Assembly (NCBI GenBank): GCA_964573295.1 | Contig: CAZNJE010000003.1 | Coordinates: forward strand, 62,001-126,000 | Direction of reading: 5' to 3' | Origin: CAYQJL01 sp964573295 | GTDB lineage: Bacteria > Eisenbacteria > RBG-16-71-46 > CAIMUX01 > WJJG01 | DNA: 64,000 nucleotides | Shown here: in pieces, positions 35,764 to 44,299 of the stretch | How the letters are laid out: every line of letters starts with the position of its first letter | How positions within the stretch are numbered: position 1 is the first letter of the stretch | Translations under genes and position numbers: made by a program | The notes under the pieces: generated by a model | The model's input: only the letters and a program-made list of their open reading frames with translations | What the model was told of the DNA's origin: nothing | The model's database searches: none

Positions 35764-37251
35764 ATGAACCAGAAGCTCCTGGAGCAGATTCTCAGCTGCC
35801 CGCGGCTGCCGAGTCTCCCGGCCGCGGCAATTGAAGTTCTCCAGCTCTGTCGCCGCGACGATGTCGCCATCAGCGAAATCGCTCGAACGATAAGCCGCGA
35901 TCCGGCGCTCACGGTGAAGATCCTGCAAACCGTCAACAGCGGCTACTACGGCCTCAGCCACAAGGTCAGCAGCATCAGCCACGCGATGGTCTTACTCGGT
36001 ATCAATACGGTCAAGACGCTGGCTCTGAGCTTCACCCTGGTCAACAACCTACGCGAGATGGGTTCCGAAGACTTCGACCCGCAGATCATCTGGCGGCGCA
36101 GTCTCATCTCGGCGGTGGGGGCCCGGGGCGTGGCGCTCAGCCTGAAAGACGTTGATGAAGAAGAGGCCTTTCTCGCCGGCCTGCTCCAAGATCTCGGCAT
36201 GCTTGCTCTACTGCAGGCGCTCGGAAACCCGTACCTCAAGCTGCTCAAGGCGTCCGGCCCCGGGTTCGCCAACCTGCGGGCTCTCGAGCGCCAGGTGCTC
36301 GACCTCGACCACGCCATCGTGGGGGAACGACTCGCGGCCCAGTGGAAGCTACCCGACGTACTCCTGCAGCCCATTCGCTACCACGAGTCACCCGACGAGT
36401 TCGCGCCCGGAGCACCGCCTCCGATGGTTGTCGCCGTCGCGCTGGGCGGGCTCAGCATGCCGCCGTTCCTGCAAGCCGAGGGCGATGAAGCTCGGCACGC
36501 GTTGATCAACGCCTATCTGACCGCGGCGCGGAAATGGTCGCATTTGGATGAGAAGGATGCCGCCCACGTGCTGCAATTCGTCGGCGAGCACGCCCCGTCG
36601 CTGATCCAGCATTTCGACCTGCCCGACGGCCCCATGATGTCGTCCCAAGAAATCGTGACCCAGGCGCAGGAGATCCTGACCGACCTCACGTTGCGAACGC
36701 AAATCGAGGCGAAGCAGATCAAGGAGAAGGCCACCCAGGACAGCCTGACCGGCCTGGCCAACCGCGGCGAGTTCGACACCCAGCTCGCCGCGCATTTCGA
36801 ACAGTGCCGTGCCAGTGGCCAGCCTCTGGGCCTGATCATGATGGATGTGGATCACTTCAAGGCGATCAACGACGCGCACGGACACCAAACCGGCGACCGC
36901 GCCCTGGTTCAGATGGCCGGATTGCTGCGGAGCCTGGAGATGACGGACGGCTGCATCGCTCGCTACGGTGGCGAGGAGTTCGCGTTCGTACTTCCTACGC
37001 TGGACACGAACGCCGTCTACGCGCTGGCCGAGCGAGTGCGCAACCTCCTGGAGGCTCACCCCCTCGACCGGCAGGATGGTCCCGCCATCCCGATCACGGC
37101 AAGCTTCGGCCTGGCCGTCGACGGCGACGGGAGCACCTTCGAGTCGCCTGAGGCCCTGGTGGCCGCCGCCGACCGGGCCCTCTATGCGGCCAAACGAGCG
37201 GGACGTAATCGGGTCGAGCGAGCCATGCACACGGGCGAGCAGGCCGCCTGA
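35764..37251 (+). CDS. HDOD-GGDEF signalling protein (diguanylate cyclase)
   Basis: The 495-residue soluble protein joins an HDOD domain (about 10-215; LPSLPAAAIEVLQLC, VKILQTVNSGYYGLSHKVSSISHAMVLLG in parts) to a GGDEF domain (about 325-485). The active site is RYGGEEF (about 400-406), an accepted functional variant, with MMDVDHFKAINDAHGH upstream. It should make cyclic di-GMP. The position of the RxxD inhibitory site reads EMTD, so product feedback through that site is probably lost. ATG 35764 is preceded by AGGAGAG. The next gene begins 38 bases downstream and likely forms an operon with it. Confidence 0.93.
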   Translation: MNQKLLEQILSCPRLPSLPAAAIEVLQLCRRDDVAISEIARTISRDPALTVKILQTVNSGYYGLSHKVSSISHAMVLLGINTVKTLALSFTLVNNLREMGSEDFDPQIIWRRSLISAVGARGVALSLKDVDEEEAFLAGLLQDLGMLALLQALGNPYLKLLKASGPGFANLRALERQVLDLDHAIVGERLAAQWKLPDVLLQPIRYHESPDEFAPGAPPPMVVAVALGGLSMPPFLQAEGDEARHALINAYLTAARKWSHLDEKDAAHVLQFVGEHAPSLIQHFDLPDGPMMSSQEIVTQAQEILTDLTLRTQIEAKQIKEKATQDSLTGLANRGEFDTQLAAHFEQCRASGQPLGLIMMDVDHFKAINDAHGHQTGDRALVQMAGLLRSLEMTDGCIARYGGEEFAFVLPTLDTNAVYALAERVRNLLEAHPLDRQDGPAIPITASFGLAVDGDGSTFESPEALVAAADRALYAAKRAGRNRVERAMHTGEQAA

Positions 37252-37288
37252 GCGGACAGGCCGAGGGCGCCCAAGAGAGGAGCAAGTC

Positions 37289-37786
37289 ATGCAATCCGAT
37301 GGCACTGGGTGGAAAATCCTGTCGGAGGATGTCCACGCCTTCGCCCGATTCCTGCTCGCCAAACGCGTCGTCGCGTTGCCCGACCTGGACCGTGCCTACC
37401 TGTACATGCAGGAGCACAATCCGCGCCTCGGTGAACTGGCCCAGCAGTACGGGCTACTCTCTCCCACCGAGGTCGACCAAGTTCTCGAGCACCAGGCCGT
37501 CTCCGGTTCCCCGTTCGGGCAAGCCGCGATGGAAACCGGCCTGCTCGGTGAGGATGCACTGGAGGACTTGTTGAGGGAACAGAGCAACGTCGTGCTGCAT
37601 CTGGGACATGCGCTCTTCGCCCTCGGCGTGCTGACGGCCGACCAGATGGTCCAGGAAATGGTGGCCTTCGACCGGAATCCCCAGCAAGGCACCGCCGGCG
37701 AGTTCACGGCGCATTCGATTGATGACAGCGACATCACCGCTGTGGACTTGAGCGACGAGGATCAACCCCGAGATCGCGCCGCTTGA
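37289..37786 (+). CDS. Small protein with MshEN/GspE-N-like repeats
   Basis: The 165-residue product starts at an ATG preceded by GAGAGGAG. Two helical units look alike: LGELAQQYGLLSPTEVDQVL and LGHALFALGVLTADQMVQEM, each a short version of the LGexLvexGlis..ql..aL pattern in GspE/PilB N-terminal and MshEN modules. Such modules can bind cyclic di-GMP, which would fit the diguanylate cyclase just upstream. The C-terminus is acidic and probably disordered (SIDDSDITAVDLSDEDQ). The family link is by motif style only. Confidence 0.7.
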   Translation: MQSDGTGWKILSEDVHAFARFLLAKRVVALPDLDRAYLYMQEHNPRLGELAQQYGLLSPTEVDQVLEHQAVSGSPFGQAAMETGLLGEDALEDLLREQSNVVLHLGHALFALGVLTADQMVQEMVAFDRNPQQGTAGEFTAHSIDDSDITAVDLSDEDQPRDRAA

Positions 37787-37810
37787 CCTCGTGACGACTC
37801 GATGGGCTGC

Positions 37811-38986
37811 CTACGGCCGGCCCGCCCGGAATCGTTCGAGCTGGCGCTGCAGATAGGCGTCGCCCGGCGCGATCTCGAGCGCCCGCATCCCGACCTCGAT
37901 GGCCTTATCGACATCACCGAGTCGGAAGTGCACCTCGGCCAGCGTATCGAGGATATTGCTGTTCTCCGGTTCCAGCGCAGCCGCCCGCTCGGCGGCGATC
38001 AATGCCTGCGGAAGGTAGATGTCGTGCGTGGCCGTGAACCAGGCCAGCGAGTTGAGCATGCCCGCATCCGCCGAATCGGCTTGGAGAATGCGCACCAGTG
38101 CCTCGCCCACCCGTTCGCGCTCGCGCTGGGCGCCCTCGTCGCGACCTTCTTCTTCGAACAGAACCGCGAAACGCATGTGCGCCTGGACGAGCCCCTGCGC
38201 CTCGTACATGGCATAGAGCCGCGCCAGCTCCTGAATGGGCGTGGCGTGATCATCCACGCGAATGTCCACGTAGCGCGAGGCATACTCCGGGTACTGCGGA
38301 TGAGCGCGCCCCACCAGAAGCGCCGCCGATTGCCGTCCGCGGCGATCGCCACCCGCCTCCTGCGCGGCTTCGAGCACCGCGATGAGCCGGCGCGCCAACT
38401 CCTCCCCCTCGGTGGCCTCCATGGCCCGCACCATCCCGGCCACCACCTCCTCGCTGGCGAGAATATTGCCCTGGCAGGTGTAGGCAACACCGGCGGCATG
38501 TCCGGCCCACTCCATGCACTCTTCACCGGTCCAGTGCGCCACGCCGCCCCGGGCGTCGACGATGCCCACCTGGCGGGCTGCTCGCCCCGGATCGTGATCG
38601 AGCAACCAGTCCAGTGTCTCTTGCGCCGATAGGCCCGTCTTCAGCAAGCGCAGGCCGTCGGGCCCGAACGACTCGTTCGAGCTCGCCTGCGTAGCGATCG
38701 CCCCTGCGCCCGCCTGAACCCACGCCACCCGCGGTCCCACACCAAAGACCCGGGACTGCACGGCCACACCCACCTCGCCGGTCGCCGAGTCGTAGGCGGC
38801 GATCGAGAAGGTCCCGAACAAATCGTCGGCCGACGCCGCCGGCGTTGCCCAGCCAATCAGAACGGCCAGACTGAGAAAACCAACCAGCCCGAGAACACCG
38901 GCCAGGCCAACGAGACCAGCGAAACGGGCCGGGCCGGGCCGCCGGTGGGCGAGACGCCCAACAGCCGGCAACGGGTTATACGACAT
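37811..38986 (-). CDS. Exported DUF1028-family protein with TPR tail
   Basis: The 391-residue protein has a signal or anchor segment (LVGLAGVLGLVGFLSLAVLIG). A DUF1028 domain follows (FGTFSIAAYDSATGEVGVAVQS; QAGAGAIATQASSNESFGP; CQGNIL), which adopts an Ntn-hydrolase-like fold of unknown activity. A TPR-like helical repeat closes the protein (ALEPENSNILDTLAEVHFRLG; ALEIAPGDAYLQRQLERF). AGGAGGGG precedes the ATG. The folE stop is 45 bases upstream on the same strand, so it may be read from the folate operon. Confidence 0.88.
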   Translation of the reverse strand: MSYNPLPAVGRLAHRRPGPARFAGLVGLAGVLGLVGFLSLAVLIGWATPAASADDLFGTFSIAAYDSATGEVGVAVQSRVFGVGPRVAWVQAGAGAIATQASSNESFGPDGLRLLKTGLSAQETLDWLLDHDPGRAARQVGIVDARGGVAHWTGEECMEWAGHAAGVAYTCQGNILASEEVVAGMVRAMEATEGEELARRLIAVLEAAQEAGGDRRGRQSAALLVGRAHPQYPEYASRYVDIRVDDHATPIQELARLYAMYEAQGLVQAHMRFAVLFEEEGRDEGAQRERERVGEALVRILQADSADAGMLNSLAWFTATHDIYLPQALIAAERAAALEPENSNILDTLAEVHFRLGDVDKAIEVGMRALEIAPGDAYLQRQLERFRAGRP

Positions 38987-39031
38987 TGCCCCTCCTCATG
39001 CCGAGTACGCCTCAAACGCGGCTCCGGCGCG

Positions 39032-39598
39032 TCAGTGCGCCCGCCGCCCGATCAGGCTCAAGAACTCTTCCCGGGTTGCGCTCTCTTCGCGGAAACTGCC
39101 GAGCACCGATGAGGTGGTCATGATCGAGTTCTGCTTCTCCACACCGCGCATCATCATGCACAGGTGGCGAGCCTCGATCACGACGCCGACCCCTTCGGCG
39201 CCCACCGCCTGCATGACCTCCTGGGCCACCTGCGCGGTCAGTCGCTCCTGGATCTGCAGCCGCCGCGCGTAGACGTCCACGATGCGCGCGATCTTGCTCA
39301 CGCCCAAGACCCGCTTCTGCGCGATGTAGCCTACATGACAGCGCCCATAGAACGGAAGCATGTGATGCTCGCACAGGCTATAGATCTCGATGTCGCGAGC
39401 GATGATCATGTTGTTGGCCTCGGCCTGGAAGACGGCTCCCCGCACGACCTCCTCCGTGCTCGTCCGGTAGCCCTCGGTGAGAAAGGCATAGGCCTGGGCC
39501 ACGCGGTGCGGGGTCTTGACCAGCCCCTCGCGGTCGGGATCCTCCCCGAGTTCGATCAGTAGCTGTCGAATCAGATCAGCGATCTTCGCCGTGTTCAT
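39032..39598 (-). CDS. folE: GTP cyclohydrolase I
   Basis: FolE converts GTP to 7,8-dihydroneopterin triphosphate, the first step of tetrahydrofolate synthesis. The 188 residues carry the zinc and active-site motifs: EIYSLCEHHMLPF (zinc Cys and catalytic His), GRCHVGYI, GVSKIARIVDVYARRLQIQE and VVIEARHLCMMMRG (second zinc Cys). Length matches the bacterial enzyme. It is the last gene of the folate cluster SDR-folB-folK-folE. Confidence 0.97.
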   Translation of the reverse strand: MNTAKIADLIRQLLIELGEDPDREGLVKTPHRVAQAYAFLTEGYRTSTEEVVRGAVFQAEANNMIIARDIEIYSLCEHHMLPFYGRCHVGYIAQKRVLGVSKIARIVDVYARRLQIQERLTAQVAQEVMQAVGAEGVGVVIEARHLCMMMRGVEKQNSIMTTSSVLGSFREESATREEFLSLIGRRAH

Positions 39599-39628
39599 GG
39601 CATTGACTCCACCTATCCCGTCATGGGT

Positions 39629-40207
39629 TCATGGGTCCAACTCCGACTCCTGCTCGAGCAGCCGCGTGACCCGCTCGACACGCTCGACCCGCCGCGTGAC
39701 CTGCTCGAGCAGTCGCGTAACTTGCTCGGCCGGTTCCAAGGCCTCGCGCATTCCCGGATGCACAAGCTCCGCCAGCGGGCGCTCCTCGCCTGGAATCCTC
39801 ATCCCCGGCGCTAGATCCAGCAGCGGAACTGCCAAGAATGGCCGCTGGGCGATCTCCGGATCCGGGATCACCAGATCCTCGGTCACAACCTGCTGTGTTC
39901 CGTACAGCAGGATGTCGAGGTCGATCGGCCGGGCGGCGTGTCGGTCGGCTGTCCGGCGCCGGCCGAGCGCCCACTCGATCGGACGCAGAATCTCATCCCT
40001 CAGGCTCAGGGGGGTCAACGCGGCCTCGAGCGCCAGGACTCCGTTCAAGAACCGCGGCTGGTCCGGCCGGCACAGCGGCTCGCTGTAGTAGAAAGGCGAG
40101 ACCCCCACCAGAGGGACCCGCCCGGCCAGCATCCGCACCGCCTCGAGGATGTGGCGCTCCGGATCCAGGTTGGCGCCCACGGCAACGTATGCGGTATCGG
40201 TGGGCAT
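39629..40207 (-). CDS. folK: 2-amino-4-hydroxy-6-hydroxymethyldihydropteridine pyrophosphokinase
   Basis: FolK transfers pyrophosphate from ATP to 6-hydroxymethyl-dihydropterin. The N-terminal AYVAVGANLDPERHI, the pterin-site FYYSEPLCRPDQPRFLNGVL and the metal/ATP motif RPIDLDILLYG, followed by VIPDPEIAQRPFLAVPLLDL, are all intact. After residue 160 a non-standard tail of heptad-like repeats (VTRLLEQVTRRVERVERV) follows, encoded by a degenerate tandem repeat at about 39650-39722. It lies 3 bases after folB. Confidence 0.95.
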   Translation of the reverse strand: MPTDTAYVAVGANLDPERHILEAVRMLAGRVPLVGVSPFYYSEPLCRPDQPRFLNGVLALEAALTPLSLRDEILRPIEWALGRRRTADRHAARPIDLDILLYGTQQVVTEDLVIPDPEIAQRPFLAVPLLDLAPGMRIPGEERPLAELVHPGMREALEPAEQVTRLLEQVTRRVERVERVTRLLEQESELDP

Positions 40208-40210
40208 CGT

Positions 40211-40588
40211 CTAGGGTTTCCGCCAGCGTGTGATCTCCACGGCCACGCTTCGCGCGAACCGCAGCGCCCCAGGCTTATCGACCACCACGTCGACACGCAT
40301 GACCCGTGGTTCCTCGAAGCAGATCTCGACGATCCGCTCCCCGAGTCGCTCGATCAGGTCGAAGGTGCCGCCTTCGATCTCACGGATGATCGCCCGCTTG
40401 ATCGTGCGGTAGTTCACCGTGTCCTCGATCCGGTCGCTCCGGCAGGCCTCACTCAGGTTGGCATGGAGCGTGAGATTGATGACCACGTCCTGCCGCTTGA
40501 GGCGTTCTTCTTCGTTGATGCCGACGATGCTCCGCAGCAACAGGTCACGCAGATGAATGCGATCCCAACGCGGGAGACTCTCATCCAT
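40211..40588 (-). CDS. folB: Dihydroneopterin aldolase
   Basis: FolB cleaves dihydroneopterin to 6-hydroxymethyl-dihydropterin and glycolaldehyde. The 125 residues start RIHLRDLLLRSIVGINEEER (usual: I.I..L...a.iGv...E). They also contain TVNYRTIKRAIIREIEGG and DLIERLGERIVEICF, matching the tunnelling fold. FolX epimerases share the fold; gene context favours FolB. It overlaps the SDR gene by 8 bases. Confidence 0.9.
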   Translation of the reverse strand: MDESLPRWDRIHLRDLLLRSIVGINEEERLKRQDVVINLTLHANLSEACRSDRIEDTVNYRTIKRAIIREIEGGTFDLIERLGERIVEICFEEPRVMRVDVVVDKPGALRFARSVAVEITRWRKP

Positions 40589-41309
40589 AGACGCATCCTT
40601 TCAGGTGGCGACCGCCGTCGACATAGATGACCTGCCCGGTGACGAACGGGCTGTCCAGCAAGAACGCGATGGTGCGGACGATGTCGCCCGCGTTCCCCCG
40701 AGCCTGCATGGGGTTCGTATGGGCCAGGCGGTCCAGATAGGCTTCGTCCTCCCCCGGGGGTGGCAGGATCAGCCCCGGCGCGACCCCATTGACCCGAACC
40801 TGCGGCGCGAACTCGAGCGCCATCATCTTGGTGAGCGAGTAGAGCATCCGCTTGCTGAGGTGGTAGGCCGCGTGCTTGGCATCGTAGTCCACGATCCGGC
40901 AATCGAGCAGATTGACGATACTGCCATGCTCGGTCTGACCGGCGAAGGCCCGGCTCAGCAGGAGGGGGGCAAGGGCGTTGATCTGGACGTTGTCCGCCAC
41001 ATCGTCCACGTTCATGCTGCGCAAGGCGCTCTCGGGGAAGATCGACGCGTTGTTGATGAGCACATCCACCGGCCCGAGCGCTTCGCGCGCCCGCGCAACC
41101 AAGGCCTCGGTCTGGCCCGGATCCCTTAGGTCGGCGCCCAGGTGCACGGATCGCCGCCCCTGGTCGCGAACCCACGCGGCCAGTTCGGCGGCATCATCCT
41201 CAGACCGTCCGTAGTGGACGGCGACATCGAGGCCCTCCCGGGCCAGCATCTCGACCGTCGCCCGGCCGAGGCGTTGGCTCGCACCGGTGACGAGCGCGCA
41301 TGATCCCAA
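40581..41309 (-). CDS. Short-chain dehydrogenase, FolM/pteridine-reductase-like
   Basis: The protein is a classical SDR: cofactor motif TGASQRLG near the N-terminus, DVLINNASIF, a catalytic YHLSKRM (YxxxK), and GVAPGLILPP. TGxxxR(L)G with NADPH-type features and the folate operon point to a dihydropterin or dihydrofolate reductase of the FolM group. The ATG frame extends to 41561, but its N-terminus is translated tandem repeat (CHACHACQVRHACHARQVC). I prefer the TTG at 41309 with GGAGGG upstream, giving 242 residues that begin just before the first strand. Non-ATG initiation is therefore predicted. Confidence 0.82.
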   Translation of the reverse strand: MGSCALVTGASQRLGRATVEMLAREGLDVAVHYGRSEDDAAELAAWVRDQGRRSVHLGADLRDPGQTEALVARAREALGPVDVLINNASIFPESALRSMNVDDVADNVQINALAPLLLSRAFAGQTEHGSIVNLLDCRIVDYDAKHAAYHLSKRMLYSLTKMMALEFAPQVRVNGVAPGLILPPPGEDEAYLDRLAHTNPMQARGNAGDIVRTIAFLLDSPFVTGQVIYVDGGRHLKGCVYG

Positions 41310-41352
41310 CAGCGTTGCCCTCCGTCTCCCAGGCCCCTCGCTTCGTGCCCGC

Positions 41353-41415
41353 CGGCATACCTGGCGTGCGTGGCATGCGTGGCGCACCTGGCATGCGTGG
41401 CATGCGTGGCATACG
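41353..41415. repeat. 9-bp tandem repeat, 7 copies
   Basis: Seven units of TGGCATGCG and variants run without gaps, 44 bases upstream of the predicted TTG start of the SDR gene. They are in frame with that gene and create the artificial Cys-His repeat of the longer reading frame. Confidence 0.92.
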
Positions 41416-41582
41416 TCGAGCGATCTGGGTTGAGCAATCCGATGCAGACCAGCCCATGCAGACCAGTCTCGCACCAGCCTAATCCAGGCCGGATACGAGG
41501 TCATCCGGCATCTTGGAAAGATTCTTCCGACTGGCGGAATGGAGCCCGAGGACCAAGCCACAACCGGCTATCAGCCAATGAA

Positions 41583-41625
41583 GTACGCGGAATATTGCGT
41601 ACCAAGCCCCAGGATGGGCTACACT
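41583..41625 (+). promoter_or_regulatory. Candidate promoter and palindrome for the subtilase
   Basis: GTACGCGGAATATTGCGTAC is an inverted repeat with 6-bp arms around an AATATT-containing centre. A TTGCGT overlapping its right arm lies 18 bases before TACACT. A repressor or activator site overlapping the -35 is suggested; hexamer matches are only fair. Confidence 0.35.
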
Positions 41626-41713
41626 AGAGATGGTCTGTACCCAAACGTGGATGTCCCCTCGTCATGGGTCAGGACTTCTATTTGCAACAATATTACAAGT
41701 AAGGAGTACATGG

Positions 41714-44071
41714 ATGAGGTCTCAAAGCATCATCACCAGCAGAAACCTGACGAGGCATTTGCTTGCATCGTTTTCGCTTGCATTGTTTGCGCTTGCATCG
41801 CTCATCGGGATCGGCGCCGCTCAGGCCGTCGAAGCCCCGACCTATGCGGTACAGATCGCGGGCGGCACCTTCGTGCCCGAGCCTGGGAATCTGGCCGATG
41901 GAATCGCCTACCTTCAGGACCGCCCCTCCGCCGGTAGCGGCCACGTCCTGCTGCAGCTCGAGTCGATTCCCGATCGATCGGCCGGCGACCAGCTCGTCAC
42001 CGAGGGAATCGTCTTGCTCAGCTACCTTCCGAGCCACACCTGGATGGCACGGGTGAACAGCGATGTGACCGAGGCGGATCTCGCGGCTCGAGGCGTGCGC
42101 TGGATGGCGCCCATGTCGCTCGAGCACAAGGTCAGCGAGCGCATCCTCGACGAGGAGTATGCGCCCTGGACCGCCTACGAGGACGGCCGTCGCATCTACA
42201 TGGTGGCCTTCCACGAGGACGTGACCGAGGCCACCGGCAGCTCCCTGCTCGATCTGGAGCGCGCCGTGTCGGGCGGTTACATCCGGTCGATCAACTCGTT
42301 CATCGTGGCTCTCGATCCGATCGAGGTCCCGGCGCTCGCGATGGCCGACGAGGTTCGCTACATCAGCCAGCGCCCGCCGGTCCTCACCGGCGTCAACGAC
42401 GGCATCCGCGCCTCGATCGGCGTCAACACCATCCACGAGGCCCCCTACGGTCTCGACGGCGGTCTTGCCAACGTGCTCGTCTATGACGCGGGCGTCAGCT
42501 ACGGCCACCCCGACTATAACGACCGTCTCACGATCGGCGAGAGCAGCAGCGCCAGCAACCACGCCACGCACGTCGCCGGCACGGTCGGCGGCGATGGCAC
42601 GGTCGGCGGCGGCGTCTACACGGGCATGGCGCCGGGCGCGAAGATCACCTCCTACGCCTACGAAAGCTGCAACCCATACTGCCTGTACAACTCCCCGCAG
42701 GACCTCGAGGAGAACTACGCCGAGGGTCTCTGGACGCATCACACCGATTTCGCGACCAATTCGATCGGGTCGAACATCGCCCCCAACGGTTATCCATGCG
42801 AGTGGGAGGGCGACTACGAAGGCACCTGCCAGCTCGTCGACGCCATCGCGACCGGCAGCCTGGGCCGCCCGTTCCTCAGCGTGTGGGCCGCGGGCAATGA
42901 GCGCGCCTACGGCAGATGCGGCAGCACCTACTGGACCACCGGCGTGCCCGGACCGGCCAAGAACAGCATCGTGGTGGGTGCCACGAACTCGAACGATCGG
43001 TCGATGACCTGGTTCTCGAGCTGGGGCCCGGTCGACGACGGCCGGATCCGCCCCGATGTGTGCGCGCCCGGCTGTCAGTCCGACGGCGACGGCGGCATCA
43101 CCTCCACCACGCAGGGCGGCGGCTACGGAGTCATGTGCGGCACCTCGATGGCCACCCCGGCGACATCGGGGGTGATTGCCCTGGTCCTCGACCAGATGCG
43201 CCTTCAGCCCGGCAGCATCGTCTGGCCCCTGCCCTCCACGATCAAGGCGCTCATGATCAACACCGCGGTCGACCTGGGCGAGATCGGCCCGGATTTCCAG
43301 TTCGGCTTCGGCGAGATCCATGCGCAGGCCGCGGTGGATGCGATTCGCGACCGCTATACCCTCGATGAGGCCATGCTCGAGCAGGGCGAAGAAGCCACCT
43401 TCGAGTTCAATGTGACCGAGGCGATCGATGAGCTGAAGGTCACGGTGGCGTGGTCGGATCCTCCGGGCGAGCAACTGGCCACGGTCACGCTGGTCAACAA
43501 TCTCGATATCTATCTCGAAGCGCCCTCGGGTGCAACGCACCTGCCGTGGGTTCTGGCCCCGCTGGATCCGGAGCTGCCCGCCACGCGCGGCGTGGACCTG
43601 CTCAATCCGGTCGAGCAGGTCACGGTCGACGATCCCGAGCTGGGTGTCTGGACGCTCCACGTGACCGGCACCGCCATCCCCGAAGGGCCTCAGGCCTACA
43701 GCGTGGCCGCCAACCTGCCCGCCTATGCGGGATTCTCGGGCATCGAGGCCGATCCCGACGATCCGGCCCTCGGGCAGCTACGCGTGCGGATGGATTCGGG
43801 CTTTCCCAATCCGTTCGCTGATCAGACCCGCATCGGCTATCGTCTCGCTGGCGAGGTCGATGGTCTGACGCTGCACATCCGTGATGTCACCGGCCGGACG
43901 GTCAAGACGATCCAGGCGGGTGGTCACGGCACCGGCCAGCACGAACTCGGCTGGGATGGTCGCGACAACCGTGATCGCGCCGTGACATCCGGGGTCTACT
44001 TCTGCCGGTTCGAGAATGCGGCCGGGCAGTCGGTTTCCGGCAAGGATCAGCGCCTGGTCCTGACCCGTTAG
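41714..44071 (+). CDS. Secreted subtilisin-like serine protease (S8) with FlgD domain
   Basis: The 785-residue exported protease has a signal peptide (LASFSLALFALASLIGIGAA) and a propeptide to about 240. The S8 domain has catalytic Asp 258 (VYDAGVSYGHPDY), His 283 (NHATHVAGT) and Ser 478 (GTSMATPATSG), and the oxyanion Asn is in WAAGNE. A P-domain-like beta region (about 560-690) precedes the C-terminal FlgD-like Ig module (FPNPFADQTRIGY; VTGRTVKTI; LGWDGRDNRD). AAGGAG lies 8 bases before ATG 41714. The stop codon lies inside a 21-bp tandem repeat. Confidence 0.95.
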   Translation: MRSQSIITSRNLTRHLLASFSLALFALASLIGIGAAQAVEAPTYAVQIAGGTFVPEPGNLADGIAYLQDRPSAGSGHVLLQLESIPDRSAGDQLVTEGIVLLSYLPSHTWMARVNSDVTEADLAARGVRWMAPMSLEHKVSERILDEEYAPWTAYEDGRRIYMVAFHEDVTEATGSSLLDLERAVSGGYIRSINSFIVALDPIEVPALAMADEVRYISQRPPVLTGVNDGIRASIGVNTIHEAPYGLDGGLANVLVYDAGVSYGHPDYNDRLTIGESSSASNHATHVAGTVGGDGTVGGGVYTGMAPGAKITSYAYESCNPYCLYNSPQDLEENYAEGLWTHHTDFATNSIGSNIAPNGYPCEWEGDYEGTCQLVDAIATGSLGRPFLSVWAAGNERAYGRCGSTYWTTGVPGPAKNSIVVGATNSNDRSMTWFSSWGPVDDGRIRPDVCAPGCQSDGDGGITSTTQGGGYGVMCGTSMATPATSGVIALVLDQMRLQPGSIVWPLPSTIKALMINTAVDLGEIGPDFQFGFGEIHAQAAVDAIRDRYTLDEAMLEQGEEATFEFNVTEAIDELKVTVAWSDPPGEQLATVTLVNNLDIYLEAPSGATHLPWVLAPLDPELPATRGVDLLNPVEQVTVDDPELGVWTLHVTGTAIPEGPQAYSVAANLPAYAGFSGIEADPDDPALGQLRVRMDSGFPNPFADQTRIGYRLAGEVDGLTLHIRDVTGRTVKTIQAGGHGTGQHELGWDGRDNRDRAVTSGVYFCRFENAAGQSVSGKDQRLVLTR

Positions 44072-44124
44072 CGCCTGGTCCCGACCCGCTGGCGCTCGGC
44101 CCTGACCCTCTAGCGCCTGGCCCC
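44049..44124. repeat. 21-bp tandem repeat spanning the subtilase stop codon
   Basis: Units begin at 44049, 44070, 44091 and 44112 (3.6 copies). The first encodes the last residues QRLVLTR, and the TAG stop falls at the junction with the second. Later units are diverged 3' copies of the gene end. Confidence 0.92.
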
Positions 44125-44299
44125 TCGGCGACTCTTACTTCTCCATCGGCCGGGTCCCGGAGCACTGCTTCGGGACCCGGTTCGATCTCGCCCGCGGTAC
44201 CACCCCACCTGCGATACCGCCTACCGCCGACGACCGTTGCAATGGTATGCTCGTCATACGGGTCCGTTTGCTAACAGGCATGGCATCGTTGGAGGAACC

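Larger units (their letters stand above)
41310..41713. other. Divergent region between folate operon and subtilase gene
   Basis: This 404-base gap carries the 9-bp repeat (41353-41415) in the folate-operon leader and a palindrome/promoter pair (41583-41625) serving the subtilase. Nothing else is supported. Confidence 0.55.
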
